A stretch of DNA of 64,000 nucleotides from Paenibacillus etheri. Lineage in GTDB: Bacteria; Bacillota; Bacilli; Paenibacillales; Paenibacillaceae. The position numbers and the translations under genes are program-made. Below are positions 26,969 to 36,468 of this stretch, piece after piece (the stretch's first letter is position 1; each line of letters opens with the position of its first letter). A model generated the notes under the pieces. That model made no database searches, was not told the DNA's origin, and was given only the letters and a program-made list of their open reading frames with translations. The DNA lies in contig NZ_LCZJ02000019.1 in the NCBI RefSeq assembly GCF_001012825.1, positions 124,001 through 188,000 on the forward strand, in the 5' to 3' direction.

Positions 26969-27677
26969 GAACTTGCAAAAAAATTATGGGAAGCTGGAAA
27001 TTCTCAAGGGGATTGACTTGGAAATTCATAAGGGTGAGGTCGTTGTCGTTATCGGGCCGAGTGGATCTGGTAAAAGTACCTTCCTACGCTGTTTGAATCT
27101 ACTAGAGCAGCCAACAGGTGGAGAAATCACTTTTGAAGGTCAATCTATTACCTCCAAAAAACACGATATTAATATTACACGTGAGAAGATGGGGATGGTA
27201 TTTCAGCAGTTTAACCTCTTTCCTCATAAAACTGTTCTGCAAAATATTACCCTCGCACCAATTAAGGTGAAAAAGCAGCAGCAGGCTGAAGCTGATAAAT
27301 TTGCAATGGAACTACTCAAGACTGTAGGACTAGAAGATAAGAAGGACGCTTATCCGGCTCAGCTGTCGGGAGGACAGAAGCAGCGGATTGCGATTGCCCG
27401 TGCGCTGGCGATGCAGCCCCATGTGATGCTTTTTGACGAGCCAACCTCAGCGCTAGACCCAGAGATGGTCGGCGAGGTGCTGGAGGTTATGAAGAAGCTT
27501 GCAGAAGACGGGATGACAATGGTTATTGTTACGCATGAGATGGGCTTTGCCCGTGAAGTTGGCGACCGTATTCTATTCATGGATGGCGGCGTGATTGTAG
27601 AGCAGGGTACACCTGCACAAGTATTCGGAAATCCTCAACATGTACGTACTCAGGATTTTTTAAGTAAAGTGTTATAA
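26955..27677 (+). CDS. Amino-acid ABC transporter ATPase
   Basis: This 240-residue nucleotide-binding subunit of the polar amino-acid transporter family has Walker [11 protein letters not shown], the Q-loop region [17 protein letters not shown], signature [15 protein letters not shown] and Walker [24 protein letters not shown] precedes the start inside the permease gene, so translation is coupled. It powers import with the adjacent permease and binding lipoprotein. Confidence 0.95.
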   Translation: MIAVKNLQKNYGKLEILKGIDLEIHKGEVVVVIGPSGSGKSTFLRCLNLLEQPTGGEITFEGQSITSKKHDINITREKMGMVFQQFNLFPHKTVLQNITLAPIKVKKQQQAEADKFAMELLKTVGLEDKKDAYPAQLSGGQKQRIAIARALAMQPHVMLFDEPTSALDPEMVGEVLEVMKKLAEDGMTMVIVTHEMGFAREVGDRILFMDGGVIVEQGTPAQVFGNPQHVRTQDFLSKVL

Positions 27678-27690
27678 TCAGTTAGGTTGT

Positions 27691-27733
27691 AGCAGCGCTC
27701 GGGCAAGTTATCCGGGTGCCGCTTTATTTTTTT
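27691..27733 (+). terminator. Probable terminator of the amino-acid ABC operon
   Basis: AGCAGCGCTCGGG pairs with CCGGGTGCCGCT through several G-U pairs, then a T-rich tract follows. The stem is imperfect, so confidence is moderate. Confidence 0.6.
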
Positions 27734-27834
27734 AAACAGTTGCGTAATTAGGGGATATAATGGATTGAGTTCATTTATTTATGTTAACCATGTATAATAG
27801 ATGGTCAATCAACTTGAAAAGGAGTACATACATA

Positions 27835-29364
27835 ATGAGAGATGATCTGCGCCGGATAGGCATTATCGATATTGGTTCTAACTCCATACGTCTTGTAATC
27901 TATGATACAACGCCGGAGGGAGGCTATAAGATCATCAAGGAGTGTAAGTACTCTGCACGTCTTAGTGAGAAGATTACGAAGGAAGGTCGGCTGGAGCAGA
28001 AGGATATGGAGACCATTATTCCAGTCTTGCGCCAGTTTAAGGAGATCTGCAATGCTTTTGAAGTAGAAACTATTCGTGCGGGTGCTACAGCGGCAATCAG
28101 AAATGCTGCTAACTCCAGTGAAATTATTGCCTTTTTGTCAGAAGCTTCTACCATACCAATTGAGGTTATCAGTGGTCATCAGGAAGCTTACTTTGGTTTC
28201 TTGGGTGTAATAAACGCATTTAATGTTGAGGATGGTTATGTCATTGATATTGGTGGCGGGAGTACGGAAATAACACTTTTTCGCGGGCGTCGTTATCAAC
28301 ATAGCATTTCCTTTCCGTTCGGAGCGGTGAATACCAATCTTATGTTTAGTCAAGGTGGTAACTGGAATGGAGAGCAGATTCAGAAACTGGAGACCTTTGT
28401 TTTGGGGAGATTGGTAGAGCATGATTGGCTTAACACAACAGCGGGTCTTCCGTTGTTTGGTCTGGGAGGGACGGTTCGTTCTTTAGGCAAGCTGGATCAA
28501 AAGACGAGAGCGTACTCATTACCTAACTCTCATGGTTATACCATGGCGAGTGAGACGATTGAGCATTTTATGAACACATTACCTTTATTGCCTTATGATA
28601 AACGTAAAGATTTAGATGGGTTGTCTAAGAGTCGAGCAGATATCATCGTATCCGGGTTGATTATTTTCCATACGGTCTTTCAGTATATTGGGGCTAGCCA
28701 GGCTGTAATCAGCGGGGAAGGGCTCAGGGAAGGTATGCTTCATGATTTACTGAAACCGGAGCAACCGGTACGTGACAGTGCGCTTGAATACAGTTTAAAT
28801 ACGATCATCCGGTTTGATATTCGTACCTCCAAACGGTATTTAGATCATATCAATAAGCTTGCGCTAGGTCTGTTTGACGCGTTCAAGGATGAGGAGAATA
28901 AAGCTGAACATGAGATGTTGATTTACGTATCCATAATGCTACATCGAACGGGTTCAAACATTAACTATTATCAATCCAAACGACATACCCTGTATTGGCT
29001 GATGAATTCACCGATTCGTGGACTAACACACCGCCAGCTTATCCTATGCGCGATGATTGCCTCGTACAGCACAAAAAGCCGGAAGCAGAAATTGTCCCAG
29101 ATGTATAAGGACATCTTACTGCCTTCCGACGAAGAGTGGATTCATAAGCTCGGATCGCTTGTTCAGCTAAGCATTGCACTGGATAGCACCGAGATCGGGA
29201 TTATAAGCGGCTTGAAAGCTAATTTGCACGGCAATATCCTTAATCTGGACCTAGAGGGCGCTTCAGCACTTCTGATTGGTCTAGAGGACATTGAGAACGC
29301 CATAAAAGCATTCAAGAATGCTTGGGCGGTGAAGGTAAAACTCGGGTTCCCTTCCAACGTGTAA
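27835..29364 (+). CDS. ppx: Ppx/GppA family exopolyphosphatase
   Basis: This actin/Hsp70-fold phosphatase removes terminal phosphates from polyphosphate or converts pppGpp to ppGpp. The two nucleotide-binding signatures are IDIGSNSIRLVIYD near the N-terminus and VIDIGGGSTEITLF near residue 140. The C-terminal half (about 310-500) is the HD-like helical domain of long Ppx proteins; 509 residues matches E. coli Ppx. The start ATG (MRDDLRRIGI) follows AAGGAG; the longer in-frame extension lacks a ribosome site. It converges on ppk, and the two coding ends overlap by 53 bases. Presence of ppk makes polyphosphate the likely substrate. Confidence 0.92.
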   Translation: MRDDLRRIGIIDIGSNSIRLVIYDTTPEGGYKIIKECKYSARLSEKITKEGRLEQKDMETIIPVLRQFKEICNAFEVETIRAGATAAIRNAANSSEIIAFLSEASTIPIEVISGHQEAYFGFLGVINAFNVEDGYVIDIGGGSTEITLFRGRRYQHSISFPFGAVNTNLMFSQGGNWNGEQIQKLETFVLGRLVEHDWLNTTAGLPLFGLGGTVRSLGKLDQKTRAYSLPNSHGYTMASETIEHFMNTLPLLPYDKRKDLDGLSKSRADIIVSGLIIFHTVFQYIGASQAVISGEGLREGMLHDLLKPEQPVRDSALEYSLNTIIRFDIRTSKRYLDHINKLALGLFDAFKDEENKAEHEMLIYVSIMLHRTGSNINYYQSKRHTLYWLMNSPIRGLTHRQLILCAMIASYSTKSRKQKLSQMYKDILLPSDEEWIHKLGSLVQLSIALDSTEIGIISGLKANLHGNILNLDLEGASALLIGLEDIENAIKAFKNAWAVKVKLGFPSNV

Positions 29365-31426
29365 CATCCATTGCTGCGAACTGGCTCCGGAAAGGGGCCT
29401 TTTTGTCGTCTGGTTGCTCGTAATATCCATTAGGCTGTAAGAAGCTGGCCTTCACATTATCTTTAAGGGAAAGTTCAAGAATCTTAACAATCTGTCTCCG
29501 AATATTGCTGTCTCTGACTGGACACATCAGCTCTATCCGGCGGGTTAAGTTTCTAGTCATCCAGTCTGCACTGGACAAATACACTTCAGGCTTCCCACCA
29601 TTTTCAAAATAGTAAATTCTTGAATGCTCCAAAAAGCGGTCGACAATACTGCGAACCGTAATGTTTTCGCTTAAGCCTTCAATCCCCGGACGAAGACAAC
29701 AAACCCCCCGAACGATTAAATCGATAGATACACCGGCCTGTGCGGCACCATATAAATCGTCAATGACTTGCTGATTAGAGAGAGAATTCATCTTGGCAAT
29801 GATACGTGCAGGTCTGCCTGCTTCAGCATGCTCCGCTTCACGCTTCATCAGCTTTTGTAAGGAAAGGCTCATGTTCGTTGGAGCTACAATGAAGGAATTC
29901 CAGTCAAAGTCAGCGGAATAGCCAGTCATTTGATTAAACAGCTCAGAAGCATCAAGTCCGATGTCGCTTTGAGCGGTAAATAAACTGAGATCCGTATAGA
30001 CTTTGGCTGTACTGTCATTGTAGTTTCCTGTGCCTACATGCACATAGCGACGTAATTCATGACCTTCCTGACGGACAATCAGGGTAACTTTGGCATGTGT
30101 TTTGAGTCCAACTAGACCATAAACGACATGACATCCGGATTTTTCAAGTTGGCGAGCCCAAGCGATGTTACGTTCCTCATCAAATCTGGCTTTTAATTCA
30201 ACAACCACCGTTACCTGTTTTCCGGATTCAGCAGCATTAGCCAGTGCGGTGATCAGTAGAGAGTTTCCGCTAACCCGGTATAAAGTCATCTTAATGGCCA
30301 TTACTTGTTCGTCCTCAGAGGCTTGAATGATAAAGTCAGTCATTGCATCAAAGGATTCGTAAGGGTGGTAGACCAGGACATCCCGTTCACGCAATACTTC
30401 AAAGAAATCCTCGTTTTCTTCAAATTCAGCAGGATAGACGGGCTCAATGCTTGGATAGTTCAAGTAACCAAAGCCTTTAATACTGCCAGCGAAATTACGA
30501 AGGAAACTTAGATCAAGCGGGCCTTCAATTTCGAATACGAAATCTTCCAGTTCAAACTCAGCTTGCAGCTGTTCCAAGGCATACGGATGAATTCCTTTTT
30601 GTACTTCAAGTCTTGCTGGAACACCGCGACGACGCTTACGCAGCTCCTTTTCAATCTCTTCTAGAAGATCCTCGGCCCCTTCTTCGTCGATCGTGAGATC
30701 AGAGTTGCGGGTCAAACGAAATTCACTAACGGCAACGGGCTCGTAACCGCTAAATAAAGTTTGTATGTGATGACGGATAACATCCTCTATAAAGACGAAC
30801 TGCCGTTTCTTACTGTTGGATCGGTGTGGTAGCGGGATACATCTAGGCAGATTAGACGGAATTTGCAGAATAGCAAAAAAAGGCTCTTCTTCAAGGCCGT
30901 TCTTACGAGTAAGAACTACTGCTAAATAGATAAATTGGCTATGAACGAGCGGAAACGGACGACTCTGATCTACAGCCATTGGCGTAAGTACAGGATAGAT
31001 GATATCCCGGTAATATTGTTCTATGGACTGTTCCTGTGCATGAGTGAGATCCTCATAATCCACAAAAACGATACCTTCTTTATGCAAACTCCGTGAAATA
31101 TCACGGAAAATCCGGTATTGATCTGCAACGATTTTGGTCACTCGCTTGATAAGACGTTTGTATAGCCCGGAAGGGGTGTAGCCAGTGAAATCTTTTTTTG
31201 TATAGCCTGCCCGGATTTGATCTTGAATTCCTGCCACGCGAACGCTTATGAATTCATCAAGATTGCTTGAGACGATAGCCAGGAATCTAGCACGTTCCAT
31301 TAGCGGATTATCAGGATCTTGTGCTTCTTTCAGCACGCGTCTGTTAAATTCGATCCAGCTCAAATCTCTATTGAGGTAAGCAGTGGCTGGACTGCTTTGG
31401 TTATTTTTATTTTCTTCTGTATTCAT
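29312..31426 (-). CDS. ppk1: Polyphosphate kinase
   Basis: This is PPK1, which reversibly polymerises the ATP gamma-phosphate into polyphosphate. It has the N-terminal helical domain (YLNRDLSWIEFNRRVLKEA), the head domain, and two phospholipase-D-like C domains. The autophosphorylated His is expected in LKTHAKVTLIVRQ and the second conserved His in FLEHSRIYYFENGG; GTGNYNDSTAKVYTDLSLFT is a family signature. At 704 residues it has the usual length. Its last 18 codons are antisense to the end of ppx, an arrangement that sets synthesis against degradation. The 400-base upstream region is shared with a divergent cell-wall gene. Confidence 0.96.
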   Translation of the reverse strand: MNTEENKNNQSSPATAYLNRDLSWIEFNRRVLKEAQDPDNPLMERARFLAIVSSNLDEFISVRVAGIQDQIRAGYTKKDFTGYTPSGLYKRLIKRVTKIVADQYRIFRDISRSLHKEGIVFVDYEDLTHAQEQSIEQYYRDIIYPVLTPMAVDQSRPFPLVHSQFIYLAVVLTRKNGLEEEPFFAILQIPSNLPRCIPLPHRSNSKKRQFVFIEDVIRHHIQTLFSGYEPVAVSEFRLTRNSDLTIDEEGAEDLLEEIEKELRKRRRGVPARLEVQKGIHPYALEQLQAEFELEDFVFEIEGPLDLSFLRNFAGSIKGFGYLNYPSIEPVYPAEFEENEDFFEVLRERDVLVYHPYESFDAMTDFIIQASEDEQVMAIKMTLYRVSGNSLLITALANAAESGKQVTVVVELKARFDEERNIAWARQLEKSGCHVVYGLVGLKTHAKVTLIVRQEGHELRRYVHVGTGNYNDSTAKVYTDLSLFTAQSDIGLDASELFNQMTGYSADFDWNSFIVAPTNMSLSLQKLMKREAEHAEAGRPARIIAKMNSLSNQQVIDDLYGAAQAGVSIDLIVRGVCCLRPGIEGLSENITVRSIVDRFLEHSRIYYFENGGKPEVYLSSADWMTRNLTRRIELMCPVRDSNIRRQIVKILELSLKDNVKASFLQPNGYYEQPDDKKAPFRSQFAAMDVTRWKGTRVLPSPPKHS

Positions 31427-31507
31427 GAGACCTCCAAATATGATTCGTTGTCTATATCTAATCTATTTATCATATTCTATCATTCTACTATTGGATAAAG
31501 CATGAAA

Positions 31508-31524
31508 TGTTAACGCTATGTAAA
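31508..31524 (+). promoter_or_regulatory. WalR-type binding site candidate
   Basis: TGTTAA-N5-TGTAAA fits the published WalR consensus TGTWAH-N5-TGTWAH exactly. It is 84 bases upstream of ppk1 and about 300 upstream of the LysM-3D gene, whose homologues such as yocH belong to WalRK regulons. An AT-rich background makes chance matches possible. Confidence 0.4.
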
Positions 31525-31581
31525 ATCTTCAGGAATTTTATATGATAATTTAAAAAAATGGTGCAAGAATCCTTTAAGGTA

Positions 31582-31607
31582 GTTAACATAATGAAAAATA
31601 TGTTAAC
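31582..31607. repeat. GTTAACATAA palindrome family, copy 1
   Basis: GTTAACATA and TATGTTAAC are perfect 9-bp arms around an 8-base spacer. It is the only copy found between divergent genes; the other four follow plus-strand genes (44395, 46011, 48508, 58515). Confidence 0.75.
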
Positions 31608-31826
31608 CAACATCCACAAAAATGACAATATTGAAACTTGATATTTCATAATGGTAACAATTACATAAGCACTGGTTACAAAATTGTGATATATTAAGTC
31701 CTGTCAGTTTTACAAAAGACTTCAACACACCAAGACATCACACAATGGATGTACATAAGTACTTAAAATTTACACGAGCGTATACGGAAGTCATACCGTT
31801 CACGCCCATCTAATGAGGAGGCAATT

Positions 31827-32486
31827 ATGAAGAACAAATTTAGAACAATTAAAGCCCTTGCTGCAATTATGGGAATTAGTGCATTATTGCATGCCGTTCC
31901 TGCTCATGCAGACAGCGTTCATATCGCTAAGGATGGCAACACTTTTTATACTCTAGCCAAGCAATACAATGTAGGTATGAATGAATTAATGAAAGCAAAT
32001 CCAAACGTTGCATCACTTAATATTTACGAAGGTCTTGAAATTACAATCCCTAGTAAAATGCAGGCTGAGTCCGTAACTACTACTGACAAATCACCAGTGA
32101 TTACACCAAGTCTGAATGTAAGCTCAGAGTCCAAAACAGTTGAAGCATGGGGTAAGTCCTTTAATTATGACAAAACGATTCAAGTCAAAGCTTCAGCTTA
32201 TTCTTCTGCCAGCAGTGAGAACGGTGGATGGGGTGCAGTAGATTATTTGGGAAATCCACTCAAGCTAGGTACTATTGCTGTTGATCCGAATGTGATTCCT
32301 CTTGGTACCAAAGTATTGGTCACAGGTCATTCACATGATGGACTGCCTAAAGAGGCTTTCTTAGCTACGGCAACGGATGTTGGCGGTGCTATAAAGGGCA
32401 ATCGTATCGATATCTTTATCCCTGGTAGCCAAAGCTTTGTATCATCATTTGGTTATCAATATGTTCAATTATACATTGTTAAATAG
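31827..32486 (+). CDS. Secreted LysM and 3D-domain cell-wall protein
   Basis: A signal peptide (about residues 1-28, ending HAVPAHA) is followed by a LysM peptidoglycan-binding domain (about 30-76) and a C-terminal 3D domain (about 115-219). The 3D name comes from three conserved Asp, seen in GTIAVDPNVIPLG, ATDVGGAIKG and NRIDIFIPG; the fold resembles MltA lytic transglycosylases and YocH/YuiC muramidases. It probably cleaves peptidoglycan glycan strands outside the cell. The ATG follows ATGAGGAGGC. It is monocistronic, with a terminator downstream. A WalR-like box lies upstream. Confidence 0.9.
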   Translation: MKNKFRTIKALAAIMGISALLHAVPAHADSVHIAKDGNTFYTLAKQYNVGMNELMKANPNVASLNIYEGLEITIPSKMQAESVTTTDKSPVITPSLNVSSESKTVEAWGKSFNYDKTIQVKASAYSSASSENGGWGAVDYLGNPLKLGTIAVDPNVIPLGTKVLVTGHSHDGLPKEAFLATATDVGGAIKGNRIDIFIPGSQSFVSSFGYQYVQLYIVK

Positions 32487-32557
32487 ATAGATAAAAATAA
32501 AGAGAGATATAAAGATACCTAAGAGATATGAAAAGTTCCAAAATAAGGTTAAACAGG

Positions 32558-32596
32558 AAACGGAGGGAGTCCTTAGCGGCTACCTCCGTTTTTTAA
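32558..32596 (+). terminator. Intrinsic terminator after the LysM-3D gene
   Basis: AAACGGAGG pairs with CCTCCGTTT and a T tract follows. It lies between convergent genes. Confidence 0.85.
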
Positions 32597-32626
32597 TATC
32601 AGAAAATATATATTTGTGGGGATATT

Positions 32627-33508
32627 TTATTTACTTTTGGATACTTGTAGTAATTGAGGAACGGTAACGAATGTATAGCCCCGCTTGCACATAATAGTGA
32701 TCACTTCAGGTAAAGCCTGAATCGTTCCTTGTAGATGACTACCTGGACCGCCACCACCATGTTGAAGAATAATCGCGCCTCTTCCAATATGGGCTAGAAT
32801 GTTATTTCTAACTTGGTTTTTGGAAAGTCCCTTCCAGTCCAATGAGTCCACATTCCAATTCACGAGCGTATATCCATGGCTTTTCGCCCATTTTAGCTGC
32901 TGTTCACTGATATCCCCATAGGGTGGGCGAATTAGACGGGGTTTATATCCGGCCAAGGTTTGTATAATATTTTCGGTCTTAATGATTTGTAATCGAAAAT
33001 CATTCATCTCCAGCTTCACAAATTGAGGATGGTTATACGAGTGATTTCCAATCGCATGTCCTTCTCTAATCATTCTTTTCACCAAATCCGGATGTTTTTT
33101 TGCTCTGCTTCCCACTACAAAGAAGGTAGCTTTGACATTGTGTTTTTTCAGGATGTTAAGCAATTGGGGGGTAAATCTTGGGTCAGGAACATCATCAAAA
33201 GTAAGAGCTATGACTTTATTCCGAGGTCCACTAGTCTTAAAAGTCTCTGGGTATTTGTGTAATAGCTGACTTAATGTCAGACCTTTAGCGTTCTTATTAT
33301 TGTTAAGTGTCGAACTATTTGTAGCAGCGCCACCTGCTGAAATTGCCGTATCTTCGTCTGAAGCGGGTACACTTAGGGTTAGATCTTGCGGAGTCTTCTG
33401 ACTCTGTACAGGCGCTGACGCAACCTCTGAAGAATAGGTTGGGAATAGCATAGTTATGATTGTTCCTAATATTACTAGCAGTTTCTGACCTCTCCGTTGA
33501 AAATACAT
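32627..33508 (-). CDS. Exported polysaccharide deacetylase (NodB domain)
   Basis: This carbohydrate-esterase family 4 enzyme removes acetyl groups from peptidoglycan or chitin-like polymers. An N-terminal hydrophobic segment (about 8-25) is a signal peptide or anchor, then a Ser/Ala/Thr-rich linker leads to the NodB domain (about 90-285). Metal and catalytic motifs are ALTFDDVPD, GNHSYNHPQF, RPPYGD and the final ILQHGGGGPGSH. Two ATGs are possible; the second is nine bases from AGGAGG and is preferred over one only three bases away. It converges on the LysM-3D gene, and both act on the cell wall. Confidence 0.9.
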   Translation of the reverse strand: MYFQRRGQKLLVILGTIITMLFPTYSSEVASAPVQSQKTPQDLTLSVPASDEDTAISAGGAATNSSTLNNNKNAKGLTLSQLLHKYPETFKTSGPRNKVIALTFDDVPDPRFTPQLLNILKKHNVKATFFVVGSRAKKHPDLVKRMIREGHAIGNHSYNHPQFVKLEMNDFRLQIIKTENIIQTLAGYKPRLIRPPYGDISEQQLKWAKSHGYTLVNWNVDSLDWKGLSKNQVRNNILAHIGRGAIILQHGGGGPGSHLQGTIQALPEVITIMCKRGYTFVTVPQLLQVSKSK

Positions 33509-33693
33509 CCCCATCTGCCTCCTTTACTACCTGATCACCGCCATATTCTTAATTGTTATCTCCATAGATGGGTAGATTTATGCTGTTAACAATACAGTTT
33601 TAGTTAGGATTTCTTGAGGAAACTAATGCGTGTATACTAATAGAACGGGGGATTCCCGAGCCAATTATAGATTACGGAAGGATGGAGACAGGG

Positions 33694-34728
33694 ATGACTG
33701 ATTTGTTTGCACCGTATGAATTGAAGGGGTTATCGCTGAAGAATCGTATTGTCATGCCACCTATGTGCCAGTATTCGGTGGATAAAGAGGATGGCAACCC
33801 TAATGATTGGCATTATGTTCATTATGTAAGCCGTGCTATAGGCGGTACAGGATTTATTATTGTGGAAATGACTGGCGTACATCCAGAGGGTAGAATCACT
33901 AATCGAGATATTGGAATCTGGAGTGATTCGCAAATTGAAGCTTATCGTAGAATCACGGATGGTGTACATGCGTATGGATCAAAAATCGCTATTCAATTAG
34001 GACATGCTGGACGGAAAGCAGTGGATGCAGAGCCGCCAGTGGCTCCATCAGCAATTCCTTTTGATGCTAATTCGAAAACGCCACAGGCTCTTTCTAAGGA
34101 AGGGATTTCAGAATTAATTGAGGCCTTCCGTGAAGGGGCGCGCAGAGCTGTGGAGGCAGGATTTGATACGGTCGAAATTCATGGTGCACATGGTTATTTA
34201 ATTCACCAGTTTCATTCACCATTGACGAATATCAGAGCTGATGAATATGGACAAGATCCTTCGTTGTTCGGAGAGCAGGTAGTTAAAGCAGTCCGAGAAG
34301 TGGTTCCTGTGGACATGCCATTGATTATGAGAATATCTGCAAAGGAATATGTAGAGGGTGGATATGATGCTAATTATGCCCTAGATATTTGCCGACGGTA
34401 TAAGAATGCTGGAGTAGATATGTTCCATGTTTCTTCCGGTGGGGAAGGTCCTATAGGTTCAAATGGAGGTGCTAAAGCAGGACCTGCTTATCAAGTGGAT
34501 CTGGCTGAGTTTATCCGCAGTGGATTACAGGTGCCTATAATTGCAGTGGGGCGGCTTGAATCCTTTACTGAAGCACAGTCCATCGTCGCAGAAGAACGGG
34601 CAGAACTAGTAGCCGTTGGCCGTGGGATGTTAAGCGATCCCTATTGGGCTTTACATGCGGAAGAAGCGCTTGGAGGCGTGCGTAACGTACCCAAACCTTA
34701 TGAACGTGGGATCTGGAAAAAAGGATAG
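33694..34728 (+). CDS. namA: NADPH dehydrogenase, old yellow enzyme family (YqjM-like)
   Basis: This FMN-dependent ene-reductase reduces alpha,beta-unsaturated carbonyls, nitro compounds and quinones with NADPH. The N-terminus SLKNRIVMPPMCQYS carries the redox-tuning Cys typical of the thermophilic-like OYE class. QLGHAGRKA and EIHGAHGYLIHQFHSPLTN supply FMN contacts and the substrate-binding His pair. The length of 344 residues matches B. subtilis YqjM. The second ATG is chosen because GGAAGG abuts the first. It lies 87 bases upstream of pyrK, in the same direction, but probably as a separate unit. Confidence 0.93.
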   Translation: MTDLFAPYELKGLSLKNRIVMPPMCQYSVDKEDGNPNDWHYVHYVSRAIGGTGFIIVEMTGVHPEGRITNRDIGIWSDSQIEAYRRITDGVHAYGSKIAIQLGHAGRKAVDAEPPVAPSAIPFDANSKTPQALSKEGISELIEAFREGARRAVEAGFDTVEIHGAHGYLIHQFHSPLTNIRADEYGQDPSLFGEQVVKAVREVVPVDMPLIMRISAKEYVEGGYDANYALDICRRYKNAGVDMFHVSSGGEGPIGSNGGAKAGPAYQVDLAEFIRSGLQVPIIAVGRLESFTEAQSIVAEERAELVAVGRGMLSDPYWALHAEEALGGVRNVPKPYERGIWKKG

Positions 34729-34815
34729 TTCGCTGTGAATGTGAAGTTTGTCACAGATTTTAAGTTCCTTCTAAGGCAATCTTAATAAAGATTAAATTTG
34801 AAGGAGCTTGATAAC

Positions 34816-35520
34816 GTGGGGATGGTTTTAAGTAACGAGCGGCTAACTGACGGAGTGTACCACCTTAAGGTTGAAACGAATAGTGGCGGTAAAATGGGTC
34901 AATTCTACATGTTACGGGCATGGGATGCTTATCCGATCCTTTCCAGACCGTTAAGTATACATGAAGTAAACGAAGATAGTATTGAATTTTTATATCATGT
35001 AGTGGGGGAAGGCACTGAGATATTTTCACGGTTGACTCCTGGTGATTCAGTGGAGCTTGAAGGACCCTTTGGTACGGGATTCCCGCTGGTTGAGGGAAAG
35101 GTTGCACTTATTGGTGGTGGGATCGGAATAGCGCCGCTATATTATTGTGCAAAGCAGTTGCCTGGTTCTGATATCTATTTAGGGTTTAGCCGAGAAGCTT
35201 ACCGGACAGAAGCCTTTCGCCCTTTGGCTGACGAGCTTACAGTAGATGTAGGCGGATTTATTTTGGATCGTGCAGATTTTGGTCAATATGATCATGTTTT
35301 TGTCTGCGGCCCGCACCCAATGCTTAAAGCTGCACAGCTTAGAGGCATAGCGGCTCAAGAGTCAGGCAGCAAAACAAAAGTTTACCTCTCTCTAGAGAAC
35401 CGAATGGCTTGCGGCATTGGTGCTTGTCTTGTCTGCAGTGTTTCTTGTCGTGATGGTCAGCGAAAGGCCTGTGCAGACGGCCCTGTGTTTCTTTCGGAGG
35501 AGGTGATTTTCCATGACTAA
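34816..35520 (+). CDS. pyrK: Dihydroorotate dehydrogenase electron transfer subunit
   Basis: PyrK binds FAD and a [2Fe-2S] cluster and passes electrons from PyrD to NAD+. An N-terminal ferredoxin-reductase-like FAD domain (SRPLSIHEV), an NAD-binding part ([17 protein letters not shown]) and the C-terminal Cys cluster [13 protein letters not shown]...CADGPVF are visible. The GTG start at 34816 lies nine bases after AAGGAG; an earlier in-frame TTG overlaps that site. It overlaps pyrD by eight bases. The length is 234 residues. The rest of the pyrimidine pathway is not in the window. Confidence 0.94.
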   Translation: MGMVLSNERLTDGVYHLKVETNSGGKMGQFYMLRAWDAYPILSRPLSIHEVNEDSIEFLYHVVGEGTEIFSRLTPGDSVELEGPFGTGFPLVEGKVALIGGGIGIAPLYYCAKQLPGSDIYLGFSREAYRTEAFRPLADELTVDVGGFILDRADFGQYDHVFVCGPHPMLKAAQLRGIAAQESGSKTKVYLSLENRMACGIGACLVCSVSCRDGQRKACADGPVFLSEEVIFHD

Positions 35521-36445
35521 GATGAGCACAACGATTGCAGGCGTTCATTTTAAGAATCCGATTGTAATGGCTTCAGGCACTTTTGGCTTTGGTCGTGAAT
35601 ACGGAAAGCTGTATGATGTATCATTGTTAGGTGGAATCTCAGGTAAAGGGCTCACCCTACATCCAAAAGCAGGTAATCCTGGCACTCGAGTTTACGAGAC
35701 AGCCTCTGGTATGCTAAATAGTGTAGGATTGGAGAATCCAGGTGTAGCCGCGTTTTTGGAAAAAGAATGCCCTTATTGGGAAACGCTTGATACCGCTCGT
35801 TTGGTGAATCTTGGGGGCGGTACCCTTGAGGATTACGTTCTTGGTGCAGAAATGATCCAGCGTGATGCAGATCTTAGATCAAGCTTGGGTAAACTCGCTG
35901 TAGATATGATTGAATTGAATATTTCCTGTCCTAATGTAAAAGAGGGCGGAATCGCATTTGGGATCAAGACTTCTGAAGCCCAAAAAGTAGTACAGGCTGT
36001 TAGAAATGCCACTAAGCTACCACTTGCAGTAAAGCTGTCACCAGGTGCTGAGAATATCGTTGAAATGGCGCAAATGTGTGAAGAAGAGGGAGTAGATGCC
36101 GTCTCGCTGATTAACACCATTTCCGGTATGAAAATTGACGTACGACGTAGAAGTAATGTATTTAATAACTTGTATGCCGGACTATCCGGACCAGCGATTA
36201 AGCCAGTTGCATTGCGCATGGTGCATCAAGTTGCCCAGAATATATCTATTCCTGTGATTGGAATGGGGGGCATTACCACAGCTACTGATATTATTGAATT
36301 TATTATGGCAGGTGCTTCGGTAATCCAGGTGGGAACCTACAATTTCATGAATTTAAGAGCAGGCAGTCAGCTTGTTGAAGAGCTTGAGCAATTCATGGTG
36401 CAAGAAAATATTCAATCCTTGGATGAAATACGTGGCATTATATAA
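35513..36445 (+). CDS. pyrD: Dihydroorotate dehydrogenase, class 1B catalytic subunit
   Basis: This FMN enzyme oxidises dihydroorotate to orotate, the fourth step of pyrimidine synthesis, in an alpha2-beta2 complex with PyrK. The N-terminus [14 protein letters not shown], the lid region [13 protein letters not shown] with the active-site Cys of the class 1 group, and [20 protein letters not shown] with FMN-phosphate contacts are diagnostic. GGAGGTGATTTTCC precedes the ATG inside pyrK. The length of 310 residues matches B. subtilis PyrD. Confidence 0.96.
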   Translation: MTKMSTTIAGVHFKNPIVMASGTFGFGREYGKLYDVSLLGGISGKGLTLHPKAGNPGTRVYETASGMLNSVGLENPGVAAFLEKECPYWETLDTARLVNLGGGTLEDYVLGAEMIQRDADLRSSLGKLAVDMIELNISCPNVKEGGIAFGIKTSEAQKVVQAVRNATKLPLAVKLSPGAENIVEMAQMCEEEGVDAVSLINTISGMKIDVRRRSNVFNNLYAGLSGPAIKPVALRMVHQVAQNISIPVIGMGGITTATDIIEFIMAGASVIQVGTYNFMNLRAGSQLVEELEQFMVQENIQSLDEIRGII

Positions 36446-36468
36446 AGTGGAGTAGTGAGGAGATACTA

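Larger units (their letters stand above)
31427..31826. other. 400-base divergent spacer between ppk1 and the LysM-3D gene
   Basis: The spacer is AT-rich and holds a match to the WalR two-component box (31508-31524) and a long palindrome (31582-31607). No open frame with a ribosome site was seen, and the conserved elements of a ydaO/c-di-AMP riboswitch could not be recognised. Confidence 0.5.

Noticed and set aside
31620-31826. Possible c-di-AMP (ydaO) riboswitch before the LysM-3D gene
   Set aside because: Such riboswitches often control wall hydrolases, but the conserved sequence blocks could not be found by eye.
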